A stretch of 64,000 bases of DNA, taken from Sphaerolaimus hirsutus. Its lineage: Eukaryota > Nematoda > Chromadorea > Monhysterida > Sphaerolaimidae. The first letter of the stretch is position 1. The number at the start of each line of letters is the position of its first letter. Positions 11,501 to 26,500 of the stretch are shown here, in pieces. Below the pieces are notes generated by a model. That model saw nothing but the letters and a program-made list of their open reading frames with translations. It was not told where the DNA came from and ran no database searches. The stretch is from the NCBI GenBank assembly GCA_964036195.1, contig OZ038450.1, positions 28,894,794 to 28,958,793 on the forward strand, in the 5' to 3' direction. A program made the position numbers and the translations under genes.

Positions 11501-14500
11501 GAGGTAATACGGTAGTTGTAAAATGTAAAACACTCCTACACAAATTTCACCAAAAATTCAGGCATACAGATGGCGTGGACCCGACCCATTCCGCTCAAGT
11601 ACTAAGACAAGATTTTAAATTGCCCATCATTCTCGTCGGTGAGTGTTTTAATTGGAAAATAAATTTGTCAAAAATGTACCAAAATATCGAACATCAGATC
11701 TCATGATGAGAAACAAAACGTAAAACGTAAACGATGATAAACAAAATGTAAAAGGTGATAAAAAGATTCACACAAATGAAAAACCGAAAATTCGGAAAAT
11801 TTAATTTATGAAATTTTTTAACGTCCCCTGACAGCATTCTCCTCGTGGAATAAAAACGTAATAATGATAAAATTATCATTTTTCAGGGGTGCCCACTCCA
11901 TCTTCGATGGTGCCTTCTACAGCATTCAAAGAATTTTATGCCATAACAGGGGATCCTAATCATGTTTTGGTACCAGAACATTTGGAAGATTTGGTTTTGG
12001 AACAGGCAAAATTGCAGGTAAATATGTGAATTATTGTCGCTTTTGAAACAATTTGAGATGCGATAAAAGCAAAAATTACCTTATACCGAGCCAAAAACTG
12101 CACTTTTCCACAATCAGAGTTCAATTCCACAAGTGAAGGAGTGAAAAACAGTTTGAAAAGTGAAAAAGCAATTAAAAGTTTACTTTTCTTTTGAGTTTTA
12201 CTTCTCCACTTCCAGAACAAGGTTGAACTTAATTCCTATCCATAAAATTTCAAAAATAGTTTGTCCCCAATTTTGTTTGTTTGTTTGTGAATCTGTTTTC
12301 ATTCAAAACATGCTCAGAAAAACTCAGGGAAAGTTTCTTGGCAATCTGCCAAACATTCCTTTTTTATTTTGCACATTATATTTTCACTGCCCTACAGCTG
12401 AAATTTGGCGGGCAGCAAACATAATTAAATAAGTGGTAGCAGAAAAATATATACAAAACCATGAGTAATGTGAGTTGAGTGCTTCGCAAAAAAAGGAAAG
12501 ATTGGCAGCTTGCCATGAAACTTCCTGACAGCTATTTTTGGCATATTTTGGATGAAAACACATGTTAAAAAAATACATACGTTTTTCCATTTATGGGTCA
12601 TGATTTGCGCAAAAATTGCTTTTAGGCATCAATATTAATATACGTATTTATATCCTCGAATAAGACCCCAGGGGAGTTATTATTTCGTCAGACGTTTTGG
12701 ACGGGGGGAGTTATTCAAGGGGGTGTTATTCAAGAGGGTGGTCCTATTCAAGGATATACGGTAAGCATTTAGGGCATCGCTTGCTAGCATTACTTGCTAG
12801 CGGAAACCGGCCCCAAGTATTCCGGGTAAACGTAAATACATTTATGCAACTTTGCAAATATCCATCGCACAGCCCCTGCTACCGTGCTACGGATGTTCGT
12901 TGCACACGTCGACAACTCAAGCTATAACAACGACAACGACAATGCCATGTGAGTTGTCGGAATAAATGTTGGAAGAAAAATTGAAGGAAAAATTGTGTTT
13001 GGGAAAATGAGTGTGTGGAGATTTTGTGAAGTGTCTTGATGCTGGGATGAAAAATAGTGTTGATAACACTTAGCATTTCAAGAAATCTTTAATTTGTAAA
13101 CAAAATTTGTTTGTTTTACAATTCTAACAACTTGCAATGCTCACAGACACCGGTTGCGAGTGCGATTTTTATATTGTACTGGAAGATTCCGAACGTCTGG
13201 GTGAAGCCAACTTTAATGCAGTGAGTGAAAACTTTGATTTTGAAACTTGATGTGCTAAAAAAACGTGGATAATCGTAACCAGGGTTGGCAAAATCTCAGA
13301 AAAGAATAAAAATAGAATAAAAATAAAATGGAAAATTGAAGAATAAAATAAAATAAAATAAAATGGCAAATTTCAAAATAAAAATAAAAATTGTATAAAA
13401 ATTCGAATTTTTGTACAATCTTTGTAAAATTGTATACAAATTCATATTTTTGTAAAAATTGTATAAAAATTGATGTTTTTTGTAAAAAAAATTCTGTTGT
13501 TTATAGTTCAACCTGTTCATTCGCGGAGCTGGGGCAGTCCCAAGCCATGTAAAGTGTCAAAATGTCATATAAATGGAATGGAAAGTGTCAATTTTCATGA
13601 AAATGTTAAGTAAAGTGTCAATTTTCATGACAAATATAAATTTAAGTGGAAACTGTAAAGCAAATTGTATCCAAATTTTATCTTTTGTATCCAAATCTTG
13701 TTGTTTTTGTAACCAAATCTTATGTGAACATTTGGATACAAAAACATAAGATTTGGATACCAAAATATAATGTTCGATACCAAAACATAAGATTCAGATA
13801 CACAGTTTACACTCTGCAAGACATTTGTCATGACAATTTTACTTTGCTTGACATTTGAGATGCCAATTGACTCTTTACTACATTTGTCATGACAATTGAC
13901 ACTTTGCATGATGTTTTTTACAAATGCGCCCAGCACACTCCAATAATCCTTCTACTGAAAATGCAAACCATTCTTATCGATAATTGTAACTTAAAACTTG
14001 CAACTAGCTACCAATACCTACTGCAGGCAACTTTTGCAAAGTAATGGAAAAATGTGTCACACAAAAAATGTTTTTCATGTTTAGGTCTAATTATCACATT
14101 TTTCTGACCTTGCATGTAAGATTCTGATTTTTTGTAAACTTTCTGTAAAATTTTTGTAAAATTTTTGTAAAATGGTCCATTTTATTATTATTTTGGAATA
14201 AAATAAAATAAAATAAAATGAAACAAGAATAAAATTAAAATAAAATACATTTTTATACAAATTTTATACAATTTGTATACAAATGATTTTTATAAAACCA
14301 ACCCTGATCGTAACTATGTAAAATGTGTTCCTGCTCAAAAGTGGATCACGTTTGTAGCGATCAAAAACCTCCCATTTTTCTCATAAAATAAAAAAGAAAC
14401 ATAAAAGTACTATTTATCCAGGAAAAATAGAACCGAAGTAGTATTTTACTTGAACATCCTTTACTAAATTTATCTACTTATGAAAAACCACTCTTTTTTC

Positions 14501-17500
14501 TACGAAGAATCTACGAAATCTAAGAAAAAGTCTACGAAGAATCATTTTTTCATTTAACGGTTATATAAATGCACCAAATTCACCCTGGGTGCGAGCTATG
14601 TAATGAGAAAACTTTTGCTTTTTTATGCAGATGAAATATGGTAAATTTCGTCGCTCACTGTGACGTCAGTTGACCATACCCAAGTACACATACCGTATTT
14701 TTACGCACAGGATACAAATAAACGTAAACATACTTCACAGGATTTTTCTGTAGTATGCATCCCCACCCCACTCAATTTCAAAATCTCAAACACGCTTTTG
14801 CAACTGTGTAAATAAATAACAGCTATGATTTTGCACACCCAATTTTGCACAGCTGCGAGATTTCGCCGTATCATTCGTGGACGGCTACAAAGTATCGCTG
14901 GCGGACATAAAAATCGGCGTTCTAACGTATGGCAAGGCGCCAGTAGCGTATTTCGATTTGAAGACCTCAAAGAACGTGACCGAAGTGCAGAAACATTTGA
15001 AAGAATTCATGTATGTGGCGGATACGGATGTAAACTGGGCCACGTGAGTTTTTCGATTTTCTAAAAAATTTCAGTTGAAAAATCCGGGGGTGTTTAAATG
15101 AGTTTTGTTGTTTGTGATGCAACAAATGTGCCTGCGCACACTAGTTTTCAACCGAAACTTGAAAACTCATAAATCAACTTTGAATGCATTTAACTTTTTT
15201 AGAATAAAACTGACCGTCAACTGCAGTTGACGGCGTTTAAAAATTACTAGGAATTCTAGAAAACTAGTGTGTGGGCACAATAAGTTTCTTATAATATTTC
15301 CCAATCCACTCAAATTCAACATTTCAGATCACTGGCCTACGTACAACAAGATTTAGTAATGTCCGCCCGGCCGAGACAAACCGTATTCATGTTTCTCAAA
15401 GGAACGTAAGTTTTGAGAGCGAAAAAATGCCACACGTTTAATCAACAAAAAAGAGAAATTTACCGTATTACCTCGAAATACCCCCAGGGGGTTTGTTATT
15501 TCGCCAGCAAAATTTGAGGGGGGCGGGATAATTCGAGGAGGGTTTATTTGAGGGGGGTCTATTATTTTGCCAGAAATTTTTGGAAATTTGCCACAGTCAG
15601 ACGTATAAAAATCAGACAATTACATAGATGTACATGTGTTTATAGTCATAGATGAACACATAAACCCTTCCCTAACGTCACTCAATCATAGGTTTTAACG
15701 TGTGTTCTGCATTGTTCAGATCACAAACTGTAGTACTTGTCATGTACGTTCTCTTTACATTCAATTTGAGGGGGTATTTCGACGGGGGGGGGGAGTTATC
15801 ATTTCCTCAGCCAAATTTTAGGGGGGTATTTCGAGGGGGGTTAATTCGACGTAATACGGTATTCACATTATTTCACAGCGAAGAAGACACGACCGCGGCG
15901 GAAAGAGCGATCGACACTTTGAAATCGATGGGCGTAAATATCATAATTTTGTCGCTGGATGCGAGCGATGCAGACATAACGAAATTGGGAGCCACGTCTA
16001 CTGATAACCATTTTATCAATGTGAAAAGTCCATCTGAACTGAAACCAGCTTTGGAAGACAAGGTAATACTTTGATCAAAATACATTTATACTTTTTATAC
16101 CTTATTCTTGTGTATAAAAAAAACTATATAAACTTTATAAAAACTTTACCTTAACAGCGCCGTCAATGGGGGTTGTCAGGGTATTTAAATTTGGATCGGA
16201 ATTAATATGTCAATTTACATGTTCAGCAGAAATAATTTCCAAAACATTTTTCGAAATTGAGGGCACTTTTATATAATGGACATAATGTATGATATTTTCA
16301 ATTTCCTGTATTTCTGAACATTTCACTCCAATTTTTTCTCCTATTTTCCATCACTGACAGCAGCAAATGAGCACTGTACAATTTGTAGAAAAACCCATTC
16401 AAATAAAGCATGACAATTAGCATTGAAGAAATTACTGCAAGATTTATAATTAAAAAATCTCAGAAGATATAAGATTTTCTGTGATTTATATTTTTCCACA
16501 ATTTTTGAGGGAGATTTTCTTTTTGAAAGATTTTTTGAGATTTTTTAAAATATCATAAAATCTCTCAAATTCTGATATTTATATTTTCCCAGGGGTTTTT
16601 TTAAGATTGAATTATATTCTATTCTTGAGGGATTTTCTGAGATTATATTTTTCCAAAAATTGATGATTTTCTCAATGCTAATGACAATCTACATTTTGAA
16701 CACACATTCACCACCCAAAACCCCCTTCCAGCTGGACGCCATGCTAACAAGTTGCCACCAGTCGGACTGCTTCCCTGCGAGCACCACCTCGAGCAGCACA
16801 TCGACCACCTCCAGCAGCTCGTCATCCAGCACATCGCCAAGCACCTCGTCATCGAGCACGCCGACGAAAACTACCAGCAAAAGCACTTTGTCCACTTCGA
16901 AGACATCTTCGGGTTGGTTTGGCAGTTTGGATGTGTGTGAAGTGCAGGGGTATCTTGAATTTTGGCCCTCCGAGTGGTTGGATGGATAGCTGAGCGGCCT
17001 TCGGGATAGATAGATAGCTGGGAAAATTTGGGGGGGGGGGGGTTGGGGGGTTTGGGGGGGTGTGGTGGTTCGATAATTAGGCTATTTCAGGGTGTACCCC
17101 CCATTCGAGACCCCTGGTGAAGTGTTCATGATTATGATGTTGGTTTCACATTAATGGCAAAAATGGGTTTCTGGGGTATTTATGTGGACTTGGAATGGAT
17201 GTGTATGAAGTGGTGTCCTTTCACCAGCATCATGAAATTTGCAGTGAAGTGTTCCACGTTGGCTTCACCTACCTTCACCACTACTTCACGCACTTCCAAA
17301 AGTGTGCAAGACACTTCACGACACTGGTACTTCCACACAGTTCACCAATGTTGCTGCTCACACTAGTTAACTAAGAAATATAAACTCAAATTGGGTGCTC
17401 ACAAATCAGCTCTGAATGTATTTCAGTTGACTTGAGTAGATAGTCAATCTTAACTGCAGTTGACAGACACCTCATTGCGGTAAACACGAAATGTATTCAA

Positions 17501-20500
17501 ACCCAATCTATGAGCTCACCAAAATGTTCACATCCAGGAACGGCCACTTCAAGCGCGTCAACTTCAAGCGCGTCAACTTCAAGCGCGTCAACTTCAAGCG
17601 GCACGTCTAGCACTGGCACAAGCTCAAGCTCAAGTTCCAGTTCCAGTTCTAGTACCACTCCGAGCACAACTCCCATTTCAACTACACTTCCGCCTGGTGG
17701 TGAGTTGCTTGAAGTGTTTTGTGTTTAGGTTTGGGTGGGTTTACATTGTCCATGTGCAGTTCACGTTGGCATCATGCCAATTTGAACTAACTATTGTAAA
17801 ATTGTTGGTGTTTGAACACTTTACATACGCGCTATAGCAATTAAAGTGCTCTTCTTTCAGAGTTACACGCGTTCGGGGGTATCTTGAATTTTGACTTTCC
17901 GGGGGGTTAGATGGCTGAAAAAACTTTTTTTGGAAAGGGTTGGGATGGGGGTGTTGCGTGGGTTCTAAATATACAGGCTTTTTCATGGCTTTTCATAATG
18001 AATATGTTGAACAACTTGTGCGGATGTCTATAAATGCTCGCACGAGGTACACTGTTAAATTGTAAAATATATTTTTATGGAAACATATTTACACGTAAAC
18101 TGTGACAAATTGCAGAATGCGAATGCGACATCGTGTTCATGATGGAAACGACATCGAGATCCACGAAACCTACATTTGAACAGGTAATTTTTTCAGATAA
18201 AACAGGGCAGCGGCGATGTTGCACTGATCAGGTGTAGTGATGTTAAAGGCACCGGGAAAAATGGCACCGCACCGCACCGGCACCTTTGCCAACACATGAA
18301 AAGGGCACCTGGCACCCTGGGGCACCGGCCAGAAAATGGCACCGCACCGCACCGGCACCGGTGCCTTTTGGAAAACATGGCACCGGCACCGAAGGGCACC
18401 GGCGGGTTGCCGGTGCTAGCACCGAAAGGCACCGCACCGGGCTGGAATCTCTGAAGTGAATATCGGGCAGTTTCTCAGTGGTCTCACTTTTGGAAGCGCA
18501 TATTTCCATGAATTTTCAACCGATTTTGATGGTTGAGCACTTAAAATGATAAGAATGATGTGGCAATCACTTTTCTGAAGCAATTACAATGATTACAAAT
18601 GAAAGATAAAATATTTAATTCACTGCAATGTCCATAGCCACTATTGTCTACTGATCGGAATCGTTGCTGTACAGAGAATGGAACTATCTCTGTCATAAAC
18701 TGACAACAAATTTTGAATAAACAAGTAAGATAAATATAAAAATGATTTAAAATTCAACAAAATTTTAGATTCGTTCATCAGATCACGTATCGGGTATAAT
18801 GGATTTCACAGTAGGTATATTTATTTGATGGGAGGTTTACAAAAAAGGCAAAAACGGTTGGGTAAATATATCGCTGTTTTTTGAAATATGAATACGCACA
18901 TACTATGGACAAAATTGCACAGCACATGAAGCCTTGGCCGGTGCCTTTCCCGGTGCCTTTTACTTTGGCCCGGTGCTAGCACCTTTGGCACCGGCAAAAA
19001 AATGGCACCGCACCGCACCGGCACCGGTGCTATTCTGAAAAAAATGGCACCGGCACCGGCATGGCACCCCTGAAGATTGCAATGGCACCGCACCAGCACC
19101 GGTGCTGGTGCCCTTCGGTGCCCAGCACCGGGGCACCGGTGCCCCGGTGCCTTTACATCACTAATCAGGTGCCAGTTCCGCAAAATGAGAAGTGAGAAGT
19201 GAAATGGCAAAGGCAAAGTAAAAGCGCAAAAGCCAAGTGAAATGGCAAGTGAATTGGCAAGTGAAATGACAAAAGCGTAGAGAAATTGCTTTTTATTTTT
19301 ATTTTTTTACTTCACTTTTGCCAATTCACTTGCCATTTCACTTGGCTTTTGCGCTTTTACTTCTCACTTTGCGGAACTGGCCCCAGACCTACCAAAAAGT
19401 TAAAGGTTTGAATTTAAAGAAACTAGAGACTATGCAGTCTAACTTATCTTCATTGAAGATTGCATAAATTCCCAGTGGACAATGTTTCATGAATATAACG
19501 CCAAGTGGGAGTAATTCAAGGTATTTACCTAGTAGGGAAGAGAGATGCATAATGCATCCCGCACGGGTGCCACTATAATATTTTAAAACATATGATGATA
19601 AATCTAGAAACATTATAAAAAATAGTAAAACACATTTAAATTTCAGATAATACTTTGGGTAGCGGACGTTGTACGTTTTCTTGGCGTGTCGCCAACTAAA
19701 ATGCACATTGGCGCGGTGACGTATGCAGAGGGAATTACGAAAAAAATCGGTAATGTTTTTGGGAATGATTGAGAGTAGTTTACATCCGACAGAATGCTCA
19801 ATTTAATGTTAAAATTTATTGTCATGTAACAAATGTCGACAAAAACCCAATTTTTTATGTTTAATTGTAATCAAATAATTCATATTTGGTGGTATACTCC
19901 AGTTACTTTACACCCAGCACGCGTGGTCCCCGCTGGTTCCAAGCGTGCCAACCGTTTTTTTAATGCATGAGATTTTTAAAAAAAAGTTGAAAAAAGTCAT
20001 CGCTGTTATAACGCTATACGTCAACCAATTCACAACAATGATTTTCTACATCTTTTACACAAAAATCGCATGCTTTATTATCATTGGCACGTAGCCAACG
20101 TGAGACAAATGAGTGCGAGGGCAGAGTATCATGTCAGCCGAGTATATAGGCAATGACCGAATCGATTAGTATGTCCGCATGATATTCTAAATGGTCGTAG
20201 GTAGTGATGGAAAAAGCGCCAGACTTTTGGCGCCAAGCGCCAAAAGCGCCATGGCGCTTTTCTGACCCCCAGCGCCAAGCGCCAATGGCGCCAGAGCAAA
20301 ACAGCGCCAAGCGCCGAAAGCGCCATGGCGCTTTTCTGAACCTCAGCGCCAAGCGCCAATGGCGCCAGAGGGTCATAGCGCCAGGCGCCAATAGCGCCAG
20401 CGCCAAAAAGATTTTAGGCTATTCATTTGTAGAATAATGAATTCGTGAATTTGACGTACCGCTGATGTCATAGTAGTCGATTTAACTTTTGCCATTTAAG

Positions 20501-23500
20501 TTCAATCAACCACTACAATGTTTCATACATCGGTAAAATACCAGGGATATATTTTCCAGTCAAACATATTGACTGGGGAGATTTCAATGGGAAGTTCTTT
20601 GCCCCTCACATCTAATAGGCACAGTTATTTAAGTGACATTTATTTTATTCTCATTTAGCTAACAGTTGGGTTTATTCTAGGGAGAGGACTAATTTGAGAA
20701 TTTATGATATTTCTCCTGTGCTATATAGAGAAATTTATTGTTAAAATGTATACCGTATTTCCTCGAAATACCCCCCGGGGGGTGATTGTTTCATAGTGGT
20801 CCCGAGAGGGGGGGGGGTCAAACGAGGGGGGGGGGGTATTTCGAGGGGGGGGTTATTATTTCACAAGAAAATTTTTGAAAACCAAGTACGAAATTGTCGT
20901 CTGAAACGTACGCAGACGTCGAAAAATGCAACAAAAACCGCCATTTATAAGGTTCTGTAGACTAATATTAGTATGTAGATGGTATGTACACTGTTCTAAC
21001 GTGATTCCGACATTGTTTTAACGTGTGTTCTGCACTACGCAGAACACAAACTGCCATATTTGTGATGTACGTTCTCTTTACACTCAATTTGGGGGGGGGT
21101 ATTTCGAGGGGGGGGGGGTGATTGTTTCATAGTGGTCTCGAGAGGGGGGGGTCAAACGAGGGGGGGGGGGTATTTCGAGGGGGGGTATTTCGAGGAAATA
21201 CGGTATACATGTACTCGAAAAAAACATGTACCCAGAGTAAATATTTCATTTGCCATGTTTGTAGGAATATTATTTGGACGATTAGAAGACAAAAAATCTG
21301 TAATTTTCTTAAAAATCTCAAAATTAAAAATATTTTTCTTAAATCTTCTTTTAGTTATCAATGTTCAACAGTTGAGGCTTAAAATGAATAAAGGTGAATA
21401 AATAATACCTGTGCATTTTTTGAGAAAACAAGAAAATATTTGCTCCACATCCAAATATAACAATCTCTTAAGTAAACAGTAAACACATTTTCACACCTCT
21501 GCTTTTGTCCTATGTATAACACATTTGTCCCCAAATATTTCCTTATCAATATTTTATTAATAGTAATGTCCTCTCACACCTAAATATTTATCAATATTGA
21601 TTAAGTTGTTCTCAAAATTGGTCAACTGGGTTGTCAATTTTCATTGTATTATAACAATTTTTTAAATCATGGTTGGCGCTTTTTTGGCGCCATTTAAAAT
21701 GCCAGCGCCAGGCGCCAATAGCGCCACCAGAAGATGGCGCCAAGCGCCAAAAGCGCCATGGCGCTTTCTCAGACACCGGCGCCAAGCGCCAATGGCGCCA
21801 CAGCGTTTTAGCGCTAAGCGCCATGGCGCTTTTCCATCACTAGTCGTAGGTATCTTTGTTCTCAATTTTCCATTGATTGCGTAAACGATGATTTAGAGGC
21901 TGCAAAACTGGACACAACACGTGATAAAAATAAAAATAAAAAATACTTTCAGCTCTAAACCAGTACACGAGCGACCCATGGGCGATCGCCGATGCAATTA
22001 CAGATCTTGAATTTGGCACTAAAGGTGGAAAAGCTGATAGTAATCTGTACGTTTAGTGTCTTTATATTTTATCCTACTCTATTGTTATTTTTCGCTTAAT
22101 TAGTGCTCAGTATTACAGTTGGAAATTTTCATGGCAATCTGCCAAACTTGGCTTACCTATATAATTTTGGCTGGTGCATTGCTCGTGATTTTGTATGGTT
22201 GCACATACATGTATTTATTTTCACTGCCCACTGCACATCACTAGTGATTGCGGAATGCATATTAACTTTAAAAGCCTCATTATGACATATTCAGGGATTA
22301 CTCAATAATTTGTTGTAAAATATATACCGTATTTCCTCGAAATACCCCCAGGGGGGTAATGTTTTCATAGTTGAAATTTTGAGGGGGGGTTTATAAGTTC
22401 AAGGTGGCCATTTTGAGGGAGGGGGTTTTGAGTTTTTCGAGGGGGGGGCATTACGAGAAAATACGGTAAGTAACTTGGCAGTGTATCAAATTGAATCATT
22501 GTCACTAAAAAGACAAATGTACCCATAAACAAAATTCAACATTTACAGGGGTCTCGCAGAAGCAGCCATGCTCATCAATGGCGCTGGCGGCAGGAAAAAT
22601 GCAAGGAAATTCATTGTGGATATTGCACACGGCATGTGAGTGACCAATGAAATTGCATAAAATTGCATCCATGAATTACATATACATAATTGATTTCCTC
22701 AAAATATCCCTTGGGGTTTTATATTCACATCAGTTCACTCAGATCTGGGGGTATTGAAAGCTACCTTCCCAAAAACTTTTCTGCCTCTGCTTTCTATATG
22801 GCAGTAGTGGCCATTCCACAGAATGTATTTGGATAGGAACAAAAAACACCTAGGAGGAATTGATTGAGAAACAAAAAACACCTACCATTGACTTATGGAC
22901 TTATCGATTTCTTGCCAGCAACAATACTTTTATCGATCACAGTCCTCATAAGTTTGCCTCATCGACTTTTAGAAATCAGTGCCCACAATGGACTTTTCAA
23001 CTTTCTTACTACCGTATTTCCTCGAATTACCCCCCGGGGGTTTATTTTTTCAGAGTGAAAATTTTGAGAGAAAAACGTGAAAAGTGCAAAAATAACCACC
23101 ATTTATAAGTTTTTACAGCCTTATGTAAGGATGTAGATGGTACAAACGATGTTCTAACGTAACCCAGTAAGTGTTTTGAACGTCTGTTATGCATTTCCCG
23201 GACCACAAATTCATGGTGCCCATTTTGAGGGGGGTATTTCGAGGGGGGGGGGGGTATTTCGAGGAAATACGGTATTTCCCCAAAAAATGTGTGGACTTAT
23301 CGACTTTTTTCTGGATCAACTGGATGTTGCTTATCAACAACATGGACTGATCGACTTCTTGCCGGGGATATTTTGTAATTTTTTCCAAAGGTGTCAAAAC
23401 GCAACACTTAAAAAGCTGCATGTGACCTTAAAAAAATTGAGAAAATTTGTAAAAACGTGTGCCCAATTCTAGATGACGTTTACATGTTTACTCGAGTCTA

Positions 23501-26500
23501 AAAAAATTTGCCTTCACTTCGAAACATTTACAAGTGGATCCCTCAATCGCTGGTCAACTGAACAAATCCATTTCAGGCATGAAATTGGCATGGGACCAAT
23601 ACCATTGGCAACGAAAATCAAAAGTGAAATTGAAAAATCTGGAGGTGGTATAATCGTGCTGGGAGTGCCCACGCCAAATTACCCACAATTTAAAAATAAC
23701 ACGGATGTGAGGGAAATGGTAGGCATGGCCAGCGACACTTCAGCTGTCTTGTTAGTTTATTTATTATTTTAAAGTTTTTTTAAAGTGGCAGTCTACAAAA
23801 GTTAAACAAGTGGGTAGTAAAAAGAGTGTTAACTTATTCAAGTGACGATTGTTTTCATAAGCAAATTTACTTTTCGCGTGCAAGTTTGGGTACTCGCGCG
23901 CGCTTGACTCACCACTTGCAAAAATGAGCAAAAATACTGATCCGCAGCCGGCACACAAAGGCGGCCCGCACACTAGTTGACACACATGTGTCAACTGGGG
24001 GCAGTCCCAAGCCCTGTAAAGTGTAAAGTAAAGTGTCAAATGTAAAGTCAAATGCAAAGTCAAGTGTCAATTAAAACAAAAAAGAAAAGATTTTATTACT
24101 GAACTTTGCATGACAATTGACATTTTACTTTGCATTTGACTTTACATTTGACACTTTACTTTACACTTTACAGGGCTTGGGATTGGCACCTGGTCTGTGT
24201 CAACTAGAAGACGTTGGCTTCACGCATCGCAGAGCGATCTCCAGATGCACATGCGGGCATGCGTTGAAACATAAATCTTACGACAAGTGTTTTGGAAGAT
24301 CGCTCTGCGACACGCGAAGCCGAAATTTGAGTTGACACAGACCTGGGGCTAGTTCCGCAAAATGAGATGTGAGAAGTGAAATGGCAAAGGCGAAGTAAAA
24401 GCGCAAATGCGAAGTGAAATAGCATGCGAATTGAGAAGGAAATTGGCAAAAGTGAAGGGAAATTACTTTTTTTACTTCGCTTTTGCCATTTCACTTCGCC
24501 TTTGCCATTTCACTTCGCCTTTGCCATTTCACTTCGCCTTTGCCATTTCACTTCGCGTTTGCCATTTCACTTCGCACTTCTCATTTTACGCAACTGGCTC
24601 CAGTTGACACACGTGCGTTAACTAGTGTGTGGGCCGCCAAACCACAAGAAATCAAATTAAACTTCCAACAGAAAAAAAATCGGACAACCAACAAAAACCT
24701 CTCATCAAACCTAGCCAACCCCCCCCCCCCAGTGTGCCCCGCGTGGAATCCCTCTACTTCGAGACGCCCGTGCTGTACCACATCATGAGCCCGTGCAACC
24801 CGGACACGTGCCCCCCGCCCGTGACCACCAGCACCACCGCGTCCACCACTACGACCACGTGTAGGTGACTTTTGACACTTGTGTGGTGGTGGGGGGGGGG
24901 GGGGTGACAGGGCCTGTAAAATGTAAAATGTCATGCAAAGTGATGAAAGTCATGTAAAATGCCCGGTAAAATGGCAAATGGTTTTTCCATTTTCCAGGGC
25001 ATATTCCACGACGTTTGACACTTTGCATTATATTTTACAGGGTCCGGGATTGCACCCCGGGCTCAACTGTCCGCTGGAGCACTCCCAGACCCTGTAAAAT
25101 GTAAAATGTCATGCAGTACCAAAATTTATGTAAAATGTCGTGAAACATGTCAAAATGTCAAGTAAAAAATATAAAATTTGACATTTCACATGACCTTAGA
25201 CACTTTGCAAGACATTTTACAGGGATTGATCTGGGAGTGACACCTGGTCATGGAAGTACCCAGCATAGTTGTTAAAACGTATTTACTTTTACTCGATAAA
25301 TACGTATACTCGAATACAGAGTAAATACGTTTACGTTTCCTCCGAAAAAAGTTATGGTACTCATGTAAAATAATACGGAACTTGTTGAAGTGACTTGTGA
25401 ACTAGCTCCTATTCCTAACCGAGGAAGAGGACAAATGTGAACGTATGAAAGTTGACGTGAAGCGTCGTCTCTTAATTGACGTTCCGTTATTTTATCAAAA
25501 TGTGATTAGTTGAGTTGAAGTGAATTGATGTGAGTTAGTGTGAAGCAAATTTAGATTGATCACCAAAGGTTTTGACGAACGTTTTTATTTAGACAATGAA
25601 ATACAAAGAAATAAGTGTAAATAAAATATATATAAAATTATACGTAAACAAAGGAATTAATTTACAACTAAATTAATTACTTAAATAAAACGTAGAATAA
25701 ACTCTAATTACCGTAGAAATAAGGCAATTTAAAGAAGGCACTTAATTACGACAAAAGGCGAATAATTAAGTGGCGCGGTTGTGAAAAAAGCACCTTTAAA
25801 CAGCGCAGGTGTGAATAAAGCACTGAGGTGACTTAAAGCACCAAGAGTTAAACTTAGCACCAAAAACAAGCGACTTAATAAAGTGACAAACGGCGCTTAT
25901 TTAGATCCTAGGAAGAGATTCGTGTGAAGTTGACGAGGTTGCAAACACTGCCGATTCTCGCTGTGAAATCGGCTTTTAAGGGCCAGACCGATGGCGATTG
26001 GTTTGGCGCCAATCGGTCGGCTCTAATCTCTGATTTTTACCCAACATTTCCAATTGTGAAAGTTCAATCCTTGCCCGCTCGCTTCTCCGATGAAAAGCGA
26101 GCTAAACTGACAAGATAGTGAAAATGTGAGACAAGCCAGACAGCATTTGAAATGGCGCGCGGGCACGGCCCCCCGCTTGGGGCGAGCCCGCCGCTTAACA
26201 TAAACATGCCGGCGTATTTGCGTGCTGCTTGTCAAGGAAATGTGGCGGAATGTGAGCAATGACTAAGATCTAAATATGTGAGCGATGTAAAGCGCACGTT
26301 GTAAACAACGTCGCTTGAGATATTAAATGACGAATGTGAAGATGTTAAAAATGGAATGTGAATAAAAATAGAATCTTAATAAATTGAATTAATTAAATAT
26401 AAAAGCGAACATGAGAACGTCGACTTCAATATTAAAGGTTTTACATTTTACGATAATGTTACACAACTCGCTTTTACGTATACTTTTTGAAAGTACTCGA

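Larger units (their letters stand above)
12030..15975 (+). repeat. Inverted segmental duplication, source arm
   Basis: This block, containing VWA exons 6-10 and their introns, is present as reverse complement at about 60055-63905. Exons are about 98% identical (7 differences in 419 nt counted over four exons). Intron repeats such as the TA-1 element at 15463-15859 are shared, so they predate the duplication; the epsilon element at 13280-14306 is not. Confidence 0.88.

Noticed and set aside
16981-17060. Poly-G run as a promoter or G-quadruplex element
   Set aside because: G- and C-runs occur throughout the TA-1 and agctatctat repeats, so this one has no special position relative to a gene.
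18821-19216. 131-codon minus-strand open frame, and similar frames at 299-661 and 891-1220
   Set aside because: Generated by GGCACC arrays of the two hAT-alpha elements; the same nonsense peptides appear in both copies.
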